Source: JACCRE01 sp049790855 (GTDB lineage: Bacteria > Planctomycetota > Planctomycetia > Planctomycetales > Planctomycetaceae). Taken from it: DNA of 37,560 bases. Shown piece by piece: positions 8,570 through 17,030 of the stretch. Every line of letters starts with the position of its first letter. The stretch's first letter is position 1. The stretch spans positions 1 to 37,560 of the forward strand of contig JBAQZJ010000246.1 in NCBI GenBank assembly GCA_049790855.1. Direction: 5' to 3'. Position numbers and translations under genes: made by a program. Under the pieces are notes generated by a model, which did not search any database, was not told where the DNA came from, and was given only the letters and a program-made list of their open reading frames with translations.

Positions 8570-9616
8570 TCACGCGGGCCTGGACCAGACTCTCAACAAC
8601 TGCTTCCAGACGTACTCTGGCGAGAACGGCGGCAGACATCCCGCGTTCCATTCCAGGAACAGCGCGTAGGCTTCCTCGATCGTGAGCGAAAACTTGGTGC
8701 GGATGCACCAGATCAGTCGCCAGAAATGATTGTCGCCGCCCTGCCCCTCGGTGGCTGGTCCCGACTTTTCGAGATACGTTCTCGCCCGCCCCAGAATCTC
8801 CTCCTTGGCCAGCGTTGCCTTCGGAGACGATTGGGATCTGGCGATGTGCTCGGGGAGCAGCATCACGAACTGCGGCGGGAATTCGGCCGGCAACTGATAG
8901 TTCCGGGCCTCCGCCAGGATCATCCTCGGCGGGTGCAGCGGTGTCGCGAGAATCAGTCGAGCGGCATCACCGCCAGAAACGAGCCCGCCCGGTGTCAGCA
9001 CCCGCGTCCAATGCGACCGCGTGTGATGCCGGCCCGGCAGCCGCAGAGCGGAACCGAACTGCAGTCCCTTGAGGGTCGGCTGCTTCGGAAACGTTTCCGG
9101 CTCCGAAATTCCGTACGACTGCCAGTCCCGCACAAGCCACTTCGCGAATCGATAGGCCATTTGCGAATCGACAGGCTCGGTGAACAGCACCAGGACGTGA
9201 ATCCCGCCGCGGCCATCGGAATCCATCACCAGCGGTGTGATTCCAATCGACAGCAATCGATTTGAGATGGCGACGCCAAAGTTCCAGTTCCGCATGGCGA
9301 GATCAGGATTGTCGTCGTGACAATCGAGATCGATCCCGATCCAGCGACAGGTGCCCACGGCCGACGTCGCGTGAAATGCGACGAGATTGCCGACGTCAGC
9401 TCCGGAAAAGTGCCAACAGACTCGCTTCCTCGGAACCTTGTCCTTCACCGTCCACATCTTGCGGCCGTCCGTTCGCCTGCTCATGGGCAAGTAGCGCACG
9501 TAGGCATCGGTTCGGTTCAGCAGATGCCGCAGCGCCCAATCCGCGAGATAACCGGAATGGAACGGCCACTCGGCGAGATACTGCTCGAACGACTTCTCTT
9601 GATTGAACTCAGGCAT
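8570..9616 (-). CDS. Archaeo-eukaryotic-type primase/polymerase (AEP)
   Basis: A 348-residue protein with the AEP-fold signatures WIGIDLDCHDD (metal-binding DxD), DGRGGIHVLVLF (the central histidine motif) and LRLPGRHHTRSHW (third motif region with basic residues). The C-terminal ~90 residues (LGRARTYLEKSGPATEGQGGDNHFWRLIWCI) resemble a primase-associated helical domain. The family makes primers or extends DNA. The gene is followed 13 bases later by the helicase, so primase and helicase probably form the replication module of this element. The Shine-Dalgarno sequence AAAGGAG lies just upstream and is partly covered by a hairpin (see 9624-9643). The AEP family is also used in some defence systems, but nothing here points to one. 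Confidence 0.78.
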   Translation of the reverse strand: MPEFNQEKSFEQYLAEWPFHSGYLADWALRHLLNRTDAYVRYLPMSRRTDGRKMWTVKDKVPRKRVCWHFSGADVGNLVAFHATSAVGTCRWIGIDLDCHDDNPDLAMRNWNFGVAISNRLLSIGITPLVMDSDGRGGIHVLVLFTEPVDSQMAYRFAKWLVRDWQSYGISEPETFPKQPTLKGLQFGSALRLPGRHHTRSHWTRVLTPGGLVSGGDAARLILATPLHPPRMILAEARNYQLPAEFPPQFVMLLPEHIARSQSSPKATLAKEEILGRARTYLEKSGPATEGQGGDNHFWRLIWCIRTKFSLTIEEAYALFLEWNAGCLPPFSPEYVWKQLLRVWSRPA

Positions 9617-9623
9617 CCCTCAA

Positions 9624-9643
9624 CTCCTTTCGCCAAAGCGAAA
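9624..9643 (-). promoter_or_regulatory. Shine-Dalgarno with adjoining hairpin, primase gene
   Basis: Read on the minus strand, TTTCGC-TTTG-GCGAAA forms a perfect 6-bp hairpin whose 3' arm runs directly into the ribosome binding site AAAGGAG, seven bases before the ATG at 9616. Folding would place the ribosome binding site at the foot of the stem and could limit translation of the primase. Confidence 0.4.
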
Positions 9644-9741
9644 ATGAATGGACTGACCTCCGCGCGCACCGGGAGCGCAGAAGGCAGCCCACGGGGGTTT
9701 TTCCGGCCTACATCGGCCGGAGATTCACAGAGTCAGCGAGG

Positions 9742-10029
9742 TCACAGACCCAACGCATCGAGTTCCCGCGCAACACGTTCCTGCTCGCGGCGCTGGGGAT
9801 TCGAGAACCCACCGTTTCCGGGATTTCGCGACGTTTGATTTTGAGCGGCCAGAAAGCGGCGGCAGGCTTCGCGGCTCGTATAAATACGGCCACCACAGGC
9901 CACCGTTTCCAGTAGGTGCCCCCGGACTCCTTTCCGGGCGTAGCGGTGAATCGTCGCGATATGCGGCCTACCCGGCAGTTCCTTCGCGGCCTCCGACATG
10001 GAGATCAGCGATTCGTCCAAAAGTTGCAT
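9742..10029 (-). CDS. DUF1580 helix-turn-helix protein (excisionase-like)
   Basis: A 95-residue protein beginning MQLLDESLISMSEAAKELPG and continuing with HIATIHRYARKGVRGHLLET and GGRIYTSREACRRFLAAQ. This is the DUF1580 pattern, a family found mainly in planctomycetes with a MerR/excisionase-like DNA-binding fold. The ATG at 10029 is chosen because it starts exactly at the family N-terminus; the 59 extra upstream codons in the open frame are basic low-complexity sequence. It precedes the primase and helicase on the same strand and is probably the excisionase or regulator of the integrative element. Four 11-base iterons lie 174 bases upstream. Confidence 0.82.
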   Translation of the reverse strand: MQLLDESLISMSEAAKELPGRPHIATIHRYARKGVRGHLLETVACGGRIYTSREACRRFLAAQNQTSRNPGNGGFSNPQRREQERVARELDALGL

Positions 10030-10202
10030 GCGTCTGCCTCCGTTCGTTCTGCGTTGGGCGTCCAACGACGCCCCGGAGAACAATAGACGCATTGGCGCGA
10101 AGGGCCCCCGCGAGCGAAAGATTTTTTTTCTGCGGGTGCCTGCGCAGATTTTCGCGGGCGTTTGAAGAAGAAACTTTCGGAGCAAGAGCCGATTGGCGGC
10201 GT

Positions 10203-10246
10203 TCAAAACCGCCTCAAAAGTGGCTCAAAACCGCCCGAAAACCGCA
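10203..10246. repeat. Four 11-base iterons (TCAAAACCGCC type)
   Basis: Units at 10203, 10214, 10225 and 10236 follow one another without gaps: TCAAAACCGCC, TCAAAAGTGGC, TCAAAACCGCC, CGAAAACCGCA. An 11-base period puts each AAAA on the same face of the helix. They lie upstream of the DUF1580-primase-helicase operon in the 496-base gap 10030-10525, so they are candidates for binding sites of DUF1580 or a replication initiator. The same gap also holds CCCGCGA/TCGCGGG arms near 10109-10160 and a small A/T-flanked hairpin near 10305-10328. Confidence 0.55.
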
Positions 10247-10525
10247 GCTCGCCCTCCGGAAGAAATCCCATTCGCCTGAACGCGAAAGACTGAGGCGCAT
10301 TTGAATTTTCCGAAGGGCCGGAAAAATTGCGTCGATGTTTTCCAGATTGGGAAATCAGAACTTCCTCGCGGTGACACCGAACGACGAAAAATCTCGAATA
10401 CCGACGGCCCGACCTGGCCGAATTTCACATTCCGACAAAGAACGTGCTCCGAAGTTTTCGCTGCATTCGGCCGTATGCCGGTCCCGGTGTACGATACGAG
10501 CAGGCCTGATGATGACGAAGACGGC

Positions 10526-11641
10526 TCAGGCAGAGGGCTTCGCCGAGTTGATGTCATTCCACTTCGGAAAGACCGACTTCAATCGTTCCACCGTGTGCCG
10601 CCACTTCGGGGTCGTTGGTTTGCAGACGGTGTTCTGGTTGCCGAACAGGCCGACTTCGTCGAAGGCCTGATCTTCGGGCACGGTGTCCAGCCAGGTCACC
10701 TTCACGAAATGTTCGGCCTTATCGAGATCGGCGGCGGACTGCCGATACAGGGACGCATGCTGCAGAACGTTGAGAGCGGGTTTTTCTCCCTCATCCGTCG
10801 TCACCGTGAAGTCGTTCACGTTCACCACCGGCTCAGTGACGACTCCGACGCCGACGTAGCCTTTCTGGGGTACCTTGACCCACACGCGGTCACCCGGTGA
10901 CAGCAGTTTGAGCGTCTTCGTGTACCAGCTGCCGCCGCCGGCACTGATGTAGCCAAACTTGCGGGCATCGTCCCAGGAGCGTGACGTCGTGGTCCCGAAC
11001 GAGACGTAGAACTCGCCGTTCCAGGGCTCTTTGTCACCGGCAGTCTTACTCGTCGCCCCGACATTCGCCTGCGTTTCGGCCGGGTCGATCAGCCAGGCCC
11101 GACTGAGAAGCTGCTCGCCGCCGCATTGAAAGACCTGGAAGAAGATCGCGTTGATGGCGATGTCGCGGGCGTTGAGGTAGCCGATGATCCGCTCGGTCGA
11201 GTCGTCGAGTTCCGAGGCGACAATCACGATCTGATGCGACTGGTTCAGTGATTCCTCGTCGAGTTCTTCGTGGAAGAGGTCGCGGAAGGCGTCGCTCAGG
11301 CTCTTGCCGGGACAAAACCGTTCGTGGATCTGCGCGAGGCGCTCGGCCGTCAGGTTCTCGACCCACGAGGCGTAATCGATCGATTGGGCGACGATCTCGC
11401 GGGGTGTCTTGTCGCGTTTGAGTTCGATCAGGACGAGTGAGCCGTCGGGCGCGATCGCGAGCAAGTCGATGATGCCGCCGAAATTGGTCCGCTCCTGCCG
11501 GCCGATGAGCAGCCAGTCGCTCGACAGGATCGCCGGGCAGGCGACGATCATGTCTTCGAGCATCTTCTCGCTCACCAGCTTGCATGCGGCCAGCGATTCA
11601 GGACTCGTTCCGACCTTCCAGATGGCGTGTTGAATGGGCAT
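10526..11641 (-). CDS. DUF91/NucS-like nuclease with C-terminal PUA/EVE-like domain
   Basis: A 371-residue protein. The N-terminal half carries ERTNFGGIIDLLAIAPDGS followed by LVLIELKRD, a PD-(D/E)xK nuclease core with Asp and the ExK pair, in the style of the DUF91/NucS family. The C-terminal half (RSWDDARKFGYISAGGGSWY, then LLSPGDRVWVKVPQKGYVGVGVV) looks like a PUA/EVE-type module, a fold known to read modified bases. A nuclease joined to such a reader suggests a modification-dependent (type IV-like) restriction enzyme. It is the last gene of the leftward restriction-modification operon, 36 bases after the preceding gene. The nuclease core is clear; the reader role is inferred. Confidence 0.6.
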   Translation of the reverse strand: MPIQHAIWKVGTSPESLAACKLVSEKMLEDMIVACPAILSSDWLLIGRQERTNFGGIIDLLAIAPDGSLVLIELKRDKTPREIVAQSIDYASWVENLTAERLAQIHERFCPGKSLSDAFRDLFHEELDEESLNQSHQIVIVASELDDSTERIIGYLNARDIAINAIFFQVFQCGGEQLLSRAWLIDPAETQANVGATSKTAGDKEPWNGEFYVSFGTTTSRSWDDARKFGYISAGGGSWYTKTLKLLSPGDRVWVKVPQKGYVGVGVVTEPVVNVNDFTVTTDEGEKPALNVLQHASLYRQSAADLDKAEHFVKVTWLDTVPEDQAFDEVGLFGNQNTVCKPTTPKWRHTVERLKSVFPKWNDINSAKPSA

Positions 11642-11677
11642 CAGGTTTCGATCAACAGTCGCAGGGCTCGGTGGAGA

Positions 11678-12673
11678 TCAGTCGTCAGACAGCGACACGA
11701 CACGGTATTCGACGGGAAGCTGGAACTCCCGTTGCAGTCGTGCGAGGTATGCCTTGTCGTTCGCGGGAAGCGGCTGTCGGCCGACGATGATCAGTTTCGG
11801 CGGCATCGGATGCTTTCGGCTCGGGTGAAAAGCGTATTCGAGAATCTGCCCCAGCGCCTGCCGGATCACCGATCGGGGTTCGAGGTCCGATTTGATTTCA
11901 AACAACAGCAGTTCCGTATTCGTCCGGACGGTGACGTCGACGAAGTCCTGCTCGCGCTGCACCCGAGCTTTGGGGTACTCCTTTCGAAGCTCCTCCATCA
12001 GCTTCGCCTGCATGCGGGCATGTTCCGGCGTGCATTCGACGGCGGAGACAGCGTGTCGCAGATACGACTTCGCCTCTGGTAGAACGTCCGAGCCGGTCCG
12101 CTTGGCGACCTTGATCGTTTTGCCGGCCAGTTTCGATTCCTCGTAGAGTTGATAGCGAGGTCGTTTCTGGATCGGATCGTCGGCTGCGGCGTAAGTACCA
12201 GGCGGAAAGAACAAGACATTGTCCCAGCGGTAGCGCACGTTGAGCACATCATGCGTCCATTCGGCCGCGCCCAATGCCGAGACGTCTCCTCCGACGGCAC
12301 GGATTTCCTGCTTCATGATTTTGAACCAGCCGCGCCGCTTGAACTCTTTCAAGGCGTCTTCGGCCTGCCGGTTCGTCAGGCATTCGACCGCCTCGATTGT
12401 GGCGACATAGCGTCGCCGCTTGTCGGGATGGATCGTGAAGAGCGTCACGTCGAAGGGTTTGCCTTCGCGGACGAGCCTTGCGTAGCTCTTGTTGACGCCC
12501 TGAATGAAGGCATACCGCCAGCCATCGATCAGCCAGTCGGCTCGGAAGAGCCAGTCTTCGTGCCCGAAGCCGTACTTGTGGTTGTACGTGCCGGGGCTTT
12601 CGTACTCGCGGGCATCGCCGGTCGGCCGTTGCCAGTTGGATCGATTGAAGGCGATGCGGGTGAAGGCGCACAT
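11678..12673 (-). CDS. Predicted PD-(D/E)xK nuclease of the defence operon
   Basis: A 331-residue protein I cannot place in a named family. The N-terminus (MCAFTRIAFNRSNW, then FGHEDWLFRADWLIDGWRYAF) is rich in aromatic residues. The C-terminal third holds DFVDVTVRTNTELLLFEIKSD, a PD-(D/E)xK-type core (Asp, then ExK). Its start lies 145 bases inside the end of hsdS in another frame. If the start is right, the two proteins share coding DNA; a downstream start is possible but would remove the conserved-looking N-terminus. Its position between hsdS and a second nuclease suggests an accessory restriction role. Confidence 0.55.
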   Translation of the reverse strand: MCAFTRIAFNRSNWQRPTGDAREYESPGTYNHKYGFGHEDWLFRADWLIDGWRYAFIQGVNKSYARLVREGKPFDVTLFTIHPDKRRRYVATIEAVECLTNRQAEDALKEFKRRGWFKIMKQEIRAVGGDVSALGAAEWTHDVLNVRYRWDNVLFFPPGTYAAADDPIQKRPRYQLYEESKLAGKTIKVAKRTGSDVLPEAKSYLRHAVSAVECTPEHARMQAKLMEELRKEYPKARVQREQDFVDVTVRTNTELLLFEIKSDLEPRSVIRQALGQILEYAFHPSRKHPMPPKLIIVGRQPLPANDKAYLARLQREFQLPVEYRVVSLSDD

Positions 12674-14373
12674 GTCGTCAATTCGGCAACGAGGGCGTCG
12701 AGCAGCTTCGCGGCTGTCTCACGCGAAGCCGTAAGTTGCGCTTCGAGTTGGTCCACGAGGGCCATCAGTTGATCGACTTTGGTGACGATGCGGCGTTGTT
12801 CTGTCAGCGGGCATACTGGAAACAGAGCCCTTAGCACTCGATCTGGCGAAGTATGCCTGACCTTCATTCCGGTGCAGCTTCTTGCCAACTCACCTCTAAA
12901 GTAGTCGGAGTTGAAGAACCAGAACGCGAACTCAGGGGTAACAGCTTTAGAGAAGTTGAGCTTCCCGAGACGTTGGTTGTGGATATAGATCTTGCCATCA
13001 TCAGGTATGAAGGCTGGACTCCCCAATAGGCCCGCCGCTTGTTCCGTCATTGGGATGATGAGATCGCCGGGCTTGAAGATGAACTCCGCGTCGACCGGGC
13101 CAGTGTAGTACTTTCTCTTCGATTCTCGGTCTCGAAAGCCACCCCTCTCGAAGAAGTTTCCAGGTGTAGTCAGAACGAAAGGTGCCGGCTCGTTGGTGAA
13201 GTACTTACTTTCGAAAGCGTATCCGTGTTTGAGACTGGCGACGTCTCCAAGGCGAGCCCACGTCCACGACGGAGGTAGCTGGAATGGTTTTTCACTTTCC
13301 TCGATCGGCTTCGCCCATTTCGGGATCTTTTCTTTGGGCTTCCGACCTGCATTCAGGATCACTTTGTCCTGTTCGCAGCCTGTCTCCTGGGCAATGAGTC
13401 TGCCCCGAAACGCCAGCGTCAGAATCGCCTTCCGCAGTTCCGCCGGTGAGATGCTGTAGGACTTGTGGAAGAGGTAGTCGAGGTTGTCACCGGTGGGGGC
13501 GGCGGTGAAGCGGGCGAGGGAGGCGCGGGCGAGCGCGGCGTGCCGCGTCTCTCGTTCCCGCTGCTGCTCTTCCAGCCGATCACACAACCCCATCAACTCA
13601 TTCACTTTCGCCACGATGCGCTTTTGCTCGGCGAGTGGTGGAAGAGGAAATGGAAGTGGGCGCATTCTTCCCAAAGAAATGTTCGCAATGTTGGTCGTCT
13701 GGCTGGAACTGATTCGAAACGCTGCCTGCATTCGCGGGCTTCTGAGAACGTACAGCAGGAAATAGGGCTCTATGAGGATCGGCCTTATAGCGGCCAGGAA
13801 CGCGCCAAAGGTCGATCGTTGCGGGACGTGTCGAACCACGGCAACTTTTCCCACTAGCTCATAGCTGTTGGCCATCGAGATGATTACGTCGTCTCGCTGC
13901 ACCCATTGGTCGTCACGGCCTACGTACGACTCGGGGATGTAGATGAGGTCATCCCAGTCGATTTCGGCCTGAACGCTCGCAGTCCTGAGACAGGCGATGC
14001 TTCCCTCCCCGTTTTCGGCTGACTTCACACCCCCGGGAAAAGAGACGCCGCGAACGATTTCACTTACCTCACCAAGCGATGCGAGTGCCCACGAGGACGG
14101 AAGAGTCAGCGAGTGAAGAGCGGATTCAGCTTGTTCTTCGTCTGGCTTCGATTTGCCTTTCTTAGATGGCGGGTGCTTGCTGCGGATCTGTGTGAGTAAG
14201 AGTTCGCCTTCACCTTCCTCCGAACGCTGTTCCGCTAACTTTCCTTCTGAAGCCAAATCAAGAATGAGCCCACGCATCTTCGCGACGGCATGCGGCGCAG
14301 CAGCAAACAGCTCGAACTTCTCAAAGAAGCTGCTAAGCGTCCCATCCATTGGAGGCAGCGGTTCCCGTTTCAT
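12529..14373 (-). CDS. hsdS: Type I restriction-modification specificity subunit
   Basis: The DNA-recognition subunit, which binds the two half-sites and places the methyltransferase and nuclease. Two target-recognition domains are visible, each followed by a conserved helical spacer: PFPLPPLAEQKRIVAKVNELMGLCDRLEEQ in the middle and FPVCPLTEQRRIVTKVDQLMALVDQLEAQ near the end (both shown here as family-typical segments of the S subunit). The start at 14373 overlaps the DUF1016 stop (TGATG), implying translational coupling. The frame continues about 50 residues past the usual end (LLDALVAEL) as Pro/Ser/Thr-rich sequence that overlaps the next gene, so a lost stop codon or frameshift near 12670 is possible. 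Confidence 0.9.
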   Translation of the reverse strand: MKREPLPPMDGTLSSFFEKFELFAAAPHAVAKMRGLILDLASEGKLAEQRSEEGEGELLLTQIRSKHPPSKKGKSKPDEEQAESALHSLTLPSSWALASLGEVSEIVRGVSFPGGVKSAENGEGSIACLRTASVQAEIDWDDLIYIPESYVGRDDQWVQRDDVIISMANSYELVGKVAVVRHVPQRSTFGAFLAAIRPILIEPYFLLYVLRSPRMQAAFRISSSQTTNIANISLGRMRPLPFPLPPLAEQKRIVAKVNELMGLCDRLEEQQRERETRHAALARASLARFTAAPTGDNLDYLFHKSYSISPAELRKAILTLAFRGRLIAQETGCEQDKVILNAGRKPKEKIPKWAKPIEESEKPFQLPPSWTWARLGDVASLKHGYAFESKYFTNEPAPFVLTTPGNFFERGGFRDRESKRKYYTGPVDAEFIFKPGDLIIPMTEQAAGLLGSPAFIPDDGKIYIHNQRLGKLNFSKAVTPEFAFWFFNSDYFRGELARSCTGMKVRHTSPDRVLRALFPVCPLTEQRRIVTKVDQLMALVDQLEAQLTASRETAAKLLDALVAELTTCAPSPASPSIDPTGNGRPAMPASTKAPARTTTSTASGTKTGSSEPTG

Positions 14374-15569
14374 CAGGCTCCCTCCCCCGCCGTCCACTCC
14401 AGCAGCTTCCGCTTGAGCAGATCTTTCGAAGGCAGGTAGAGCTGATACTCGCGGGCGTGAACGTTCGCGTCGTCAGGCAGTGTGAGTTCGACGATCGCCT
14501 GCTTCTTCGATTTGCAGAGGAGCAATCCGATCGTGGGGTTCTCCTCGGGCAGCTTCACGTGACGGTCGAAGTAGTTCACGTACATCTGCATCTGGCCGAG
14601 GTCCTGATGCGTCAGCTTGTCGAGCTTGAGGTCGATCAGGACGTAGCAGCGGAGCAAGCGGTTGTAGAATACGAGGTCCACAAAGTAGTGATCTTCGTCG
14701 AACGTGAACCGCCGCTGGCGGGACTCGAACAAGAAGCCCTTGCCGAGTTCGAGCAGGAAGTGCTCCAGATGGTCGATGAGGGCCGATTCGAGATCGGTTT
14801 CGGAATAGGCGGCCCGCTCGTCGAGACCCAGAAACTCCAGAACGTACGGTTCCTTGAGAATGTCCTGCGGACGCGTCACGAGCTGGCCTTCGGTTGCCAG
14901 CTGGCGGAGCGACTGCTTGTCGCGACTGAGCGCCAGCCGCTCATAGAGGCCGCAGGCTTTCTGCCGTTTCAGCTCCGACAGCGACCAGCCTTCGTTCGCG
15001 GCTTCGATCTCATAGAAGCTGCGCTCGGCGGGATCTTTGATCCCCATGAGCAGCACATAATGCGACCAACTGAGCCGGAACGGCGTCGAGCGAGATTGCC
15101 CAGACAGTGTCTGGGCAATTGGCAGCTCGCTCGCCGATCGAGATTTCCGAGACAGTGTCTCGGAAATTGAAGAATCGGTCAAAAAACTGGCGGAGACGGC
15201 ATCGGAGAGCAATTTCCGAGACACCGTCGCGGAAATTGGAACGCGGTCGCCGAAGGTGGTGTAGAACTTCCGCATGAGCGAAAGGTTGTCCTGCGAAAAC
15301 CCTCGCCCGAACTCATCTGTCAGGCGTGCCGATAGCTCCTTCAACAGTTCGGCGCCGTAGGCAGCCCGCTCTTCGCCCTTCTGCTCCTGCTCGACGATCC
15401 GCCGCCCTATCTCGAAGTTCGTCATCACCTGCAAGGCATTGACGGTCGCTGCCGCGGTGGTGCGAGCCGATTGGATGAGGTCGCGGACCTCGGCGATGAG
15501 CGGTGCCAGGTCGGACGCCTGTGATCTGCGGACAGGAGCGACCGTCTTGCGAGCAGCTTTTTTTTTCAT
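14373..15569 (-). CDS. DUF1016 (YhcG-family) PD-(D/E)xK nuclease
   Basis: A 398-residue protein. The N-terminal domain (LIAEVRDLIQSARTTAAATV, then MTNFEIGRRIVEQEQ) and the C-terminal nuclease domain (FTFDEDHYFVDLVFYNR, CYVLIDLKL, the latter holding the D...ExK-like core) match the YhcG/DUF1016 family, which often lies inside type I restriction operons. It overlaps hsdM by four bases (ATGA) and hsdS by one. Residues ~110-165 are an insertion made of three similar peptides (ISATVSRK, ISETLSRK, IAQTLSGQ) encoded by DNA palindromes (see 15095-15238). Its exact role in restriction is not established. Confidence 0.85.
   Translation of the reverse strand: MKKKAARKTVAPVRRSQASDLAPLIAEVRDLIQSARTTAAATVNALQVMTNFEIGRRIVEQEQKGEERAAYGAELLKELSARLTDEFGRGFSQDNLSLMRKFYTTFGDRVPISATVSRKLLSDAVSASFLTDSSISETLSRKSRSASELPIAQTLSGQSRSTPFRLSWSHYVLLMGIKDPAERSFYEIEAANEGWSLSELKRQKACGLYERLALSRDKQSLRQLATEGQLVTRPQDILKEPYVLEFLGLDERAAYSETDLESALIDHLEHFLLELGKGFLFESRQRRFTFDEDHYFVDLVFYNRLLRCYVLIDLKLDKLTHQDLGQMQMYVNYFDRHVKLPEENPTIGLLLCKSKKQAIVELTLPDDANVHAREYQLYLPSKDLLKRKLLEWTAGEGA
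15095..15238. repeat. Three in-frame palindromic elements inside the DUF1016 gene
   Basis: 15095-15119 is a perfect palindrome of two 12-base arms around one base (ATTGCCCAGACA / TGTCTGGGCAAT). 15143-15167 is a second perfect one (ATTTCCGAGACA / TGTCTCGGAAAT). 15210-15238 is an imperfect third (arms CAATTTCCGAGACA and CGTCGCGGAAATTG, 12 of 14 matching). All three are read in the same frame and give I-(S/A)-x-T-x-S peptides. This resembles protein-coding palindromic elements such as those known in Rickettsia. Confidence 0.7.
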
Positions 15570-17026
15570 CGACTCAGCGCCTCCAGCAACTGAGCCTTCA
15601 ACTGGTTCCGCGTCTCGGCGATCTGCGCGAGCAGCTTTTCGTATTCCGGCAGCAAGTGCTCGACGTTGCCGGGGCCGGTGTCGGCGTTGTGCGGATTCTT
15701 GAGGTCAAGGTTGTAGTTGCTGGCTTTGATGTCATCGATCGACACTCGCCAGGCCTGCTCGTTCTCGACGCGAGCGGCGAAGCCGTCCTGCTCGCTCCCC
15801 CACCAGGCTTTCTCGACGTCGAACTCTTCGATGCGAATCGGCTTCGTCTTGTTGTAGCTCTTCGCACCCGGCGGATAGGGATGCTCGTAGTACCAGACCT
15901 GCGTCGTCGGCTGGCCTTTGGTGAAGAAGAGGAGATTCGTGCGGATGCCGGTGTAGGGATTGAAGACGCCGTTCGGCAGGCGGACGATCGTGTGCAGGTT
16001 GCAGTTGGCCAGCAGCGCTTCTTTGATGCGGGTCTTCACGCCTTCGCCGAAGAGGGTGCCGTCGGGAAGAACGAGGCCGGCGCGTCCGCCGGGCTTGAGG
16101 ATCTTCATCAGCAGCACGAGGAAGAGATCCGCGGTCTCGCGTGTGCGGAACTCGGCGGGGAAATTCGCTTCGATGCCGTCTTCTTCCATGCCGCCGAAGG
16201 GGGGATTCGTCACGACGACGTCGACGCGTTCTTTCGGCCCCCAGTCTCGCAGCGGTCGGGCGAGCGTATTGTCGTGACGAACGCTCGAAGGCACGTCGAT
16301 GCCGTGCAGGAGCAGATTTGTCATGCACAGGATGTGCGGCAGGTGCTTCTTTTCGATGCCGGCAAAGCAGTCCTGAATCGTGCGTTCGTCGGCCTCGGTC
16401 TTCGCCTGCTTCCGCAAGTGTTCGATCGCACAGACGAGGAAGCCGCCGGTGCCGCAGGCGGGATCGAGGATCTTCTCTCCCAGGCGGGGATTGACCTGCT
16501 CGACGATGAACTGAGTCACGGCGCGAGGGGTGTAGAACTCGCCCGCATTGCCCGCCGATTGCAGATCTTTCAGCAACTTCTCGTAGATGTCGCCGAACAT
16601 GTGGCGATCGTGCGAGGCGTTGAAGTCGATGCCGTTGATCTTGTTGATCACCTGCCGCATCAGCGTGCCGTTTTTCATGTAGTTGTTCGCATCCTCGAAG
16701 GTGGTGCGAATCAACGTCGCGAGCTTGTCTCCGGCACCGACGGCGAGATTTTTGAGTTTCGGCAACAGCGTGTTGTTGACGAAGTCGAGCAGCGCATCGC
16801 CGGTGATGCCTTCTTCATCGGTGGCCCATGACGACCAGCGCAGGTGCTGCGGAAGGGGCGACTTGTAGTTGTCGCGGAGGAGTTCGAGTTCTTTCTCGCG
16901 ATCGTCGAAGATCTTGAGGAAGAACATCCAGCCGAGCTGTTCCAGACGCTGCGCATCGCCGTACGTGCCGGCATCCTTGCGCATGATGTCCTGGATCGAC
17001 TTGATCAGGTTCGAGACGTTGGCCAT
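15566..17026 (-). CDS. hsdM: Type I restriction-modification DNA methyltransferase subunit
   Basis: A 486-residue N6-adenine methyltransferase that forms the modification complex with HsdS and protects host DNA. An N-terminal helical domain (LGWMFFLKIFDDREKE) is followed by FYTPR at 164-168, the S-adenosylmethionine-binding motif DPACGTGG at 188-195 and the catalytic NPPF at 274-277. The start ATG at 17026 (MANVSNLIKSIQDIMRKDAG) follows the hsdR stop by four bases; the longer open frame upstream overlaps hsdR and is not family-like. The next gene overlaps it by four bases. Confidence 0.95.
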   Translation of the reverse strand: MANVSNLIKSIQDIMRKDAGTYGDAQRLEQLGWMFFLKIFDDREKELELLRDNYKSPLPQHLRWSSWATDEEGITGDALLDFVNNTLLPKLKNLAVGAGDKLATLIRTTFEDANNYMKNGTLMRQVINKINGIDFNASHDRHMFGDIYEKLLKDLQSAGNAGEFYTPRAVTQFIVEQVNPRLGEKILDPACGTGGFLVCAIEHLRKQAKTEADERTIQDCFAGIEKKHLPHILCMTNLLLHGIDVPSSVRHDNTLARPLRDWGPKERVDVVVTNPPFGGMEEDGIEANFPAEFRTRETADLFLVLLMKILKPGGRAGLVLPDGTLFGEGVKTRIKEALLANCNLHTIVRLPNGVFNPYTGIRTNLLFFTKGQPTTQVWYYEHPYPPGAKSYNKTKPIRIEEFDVEKAWWGSEQDGFAARVENEQAWRVSIDDIKASNYNLDLKNPHNADTGPGNVEHLLPEYEKLLAQIAETRNQLKAQLLEALSR

Positions 17027-17030
17027 CGGG

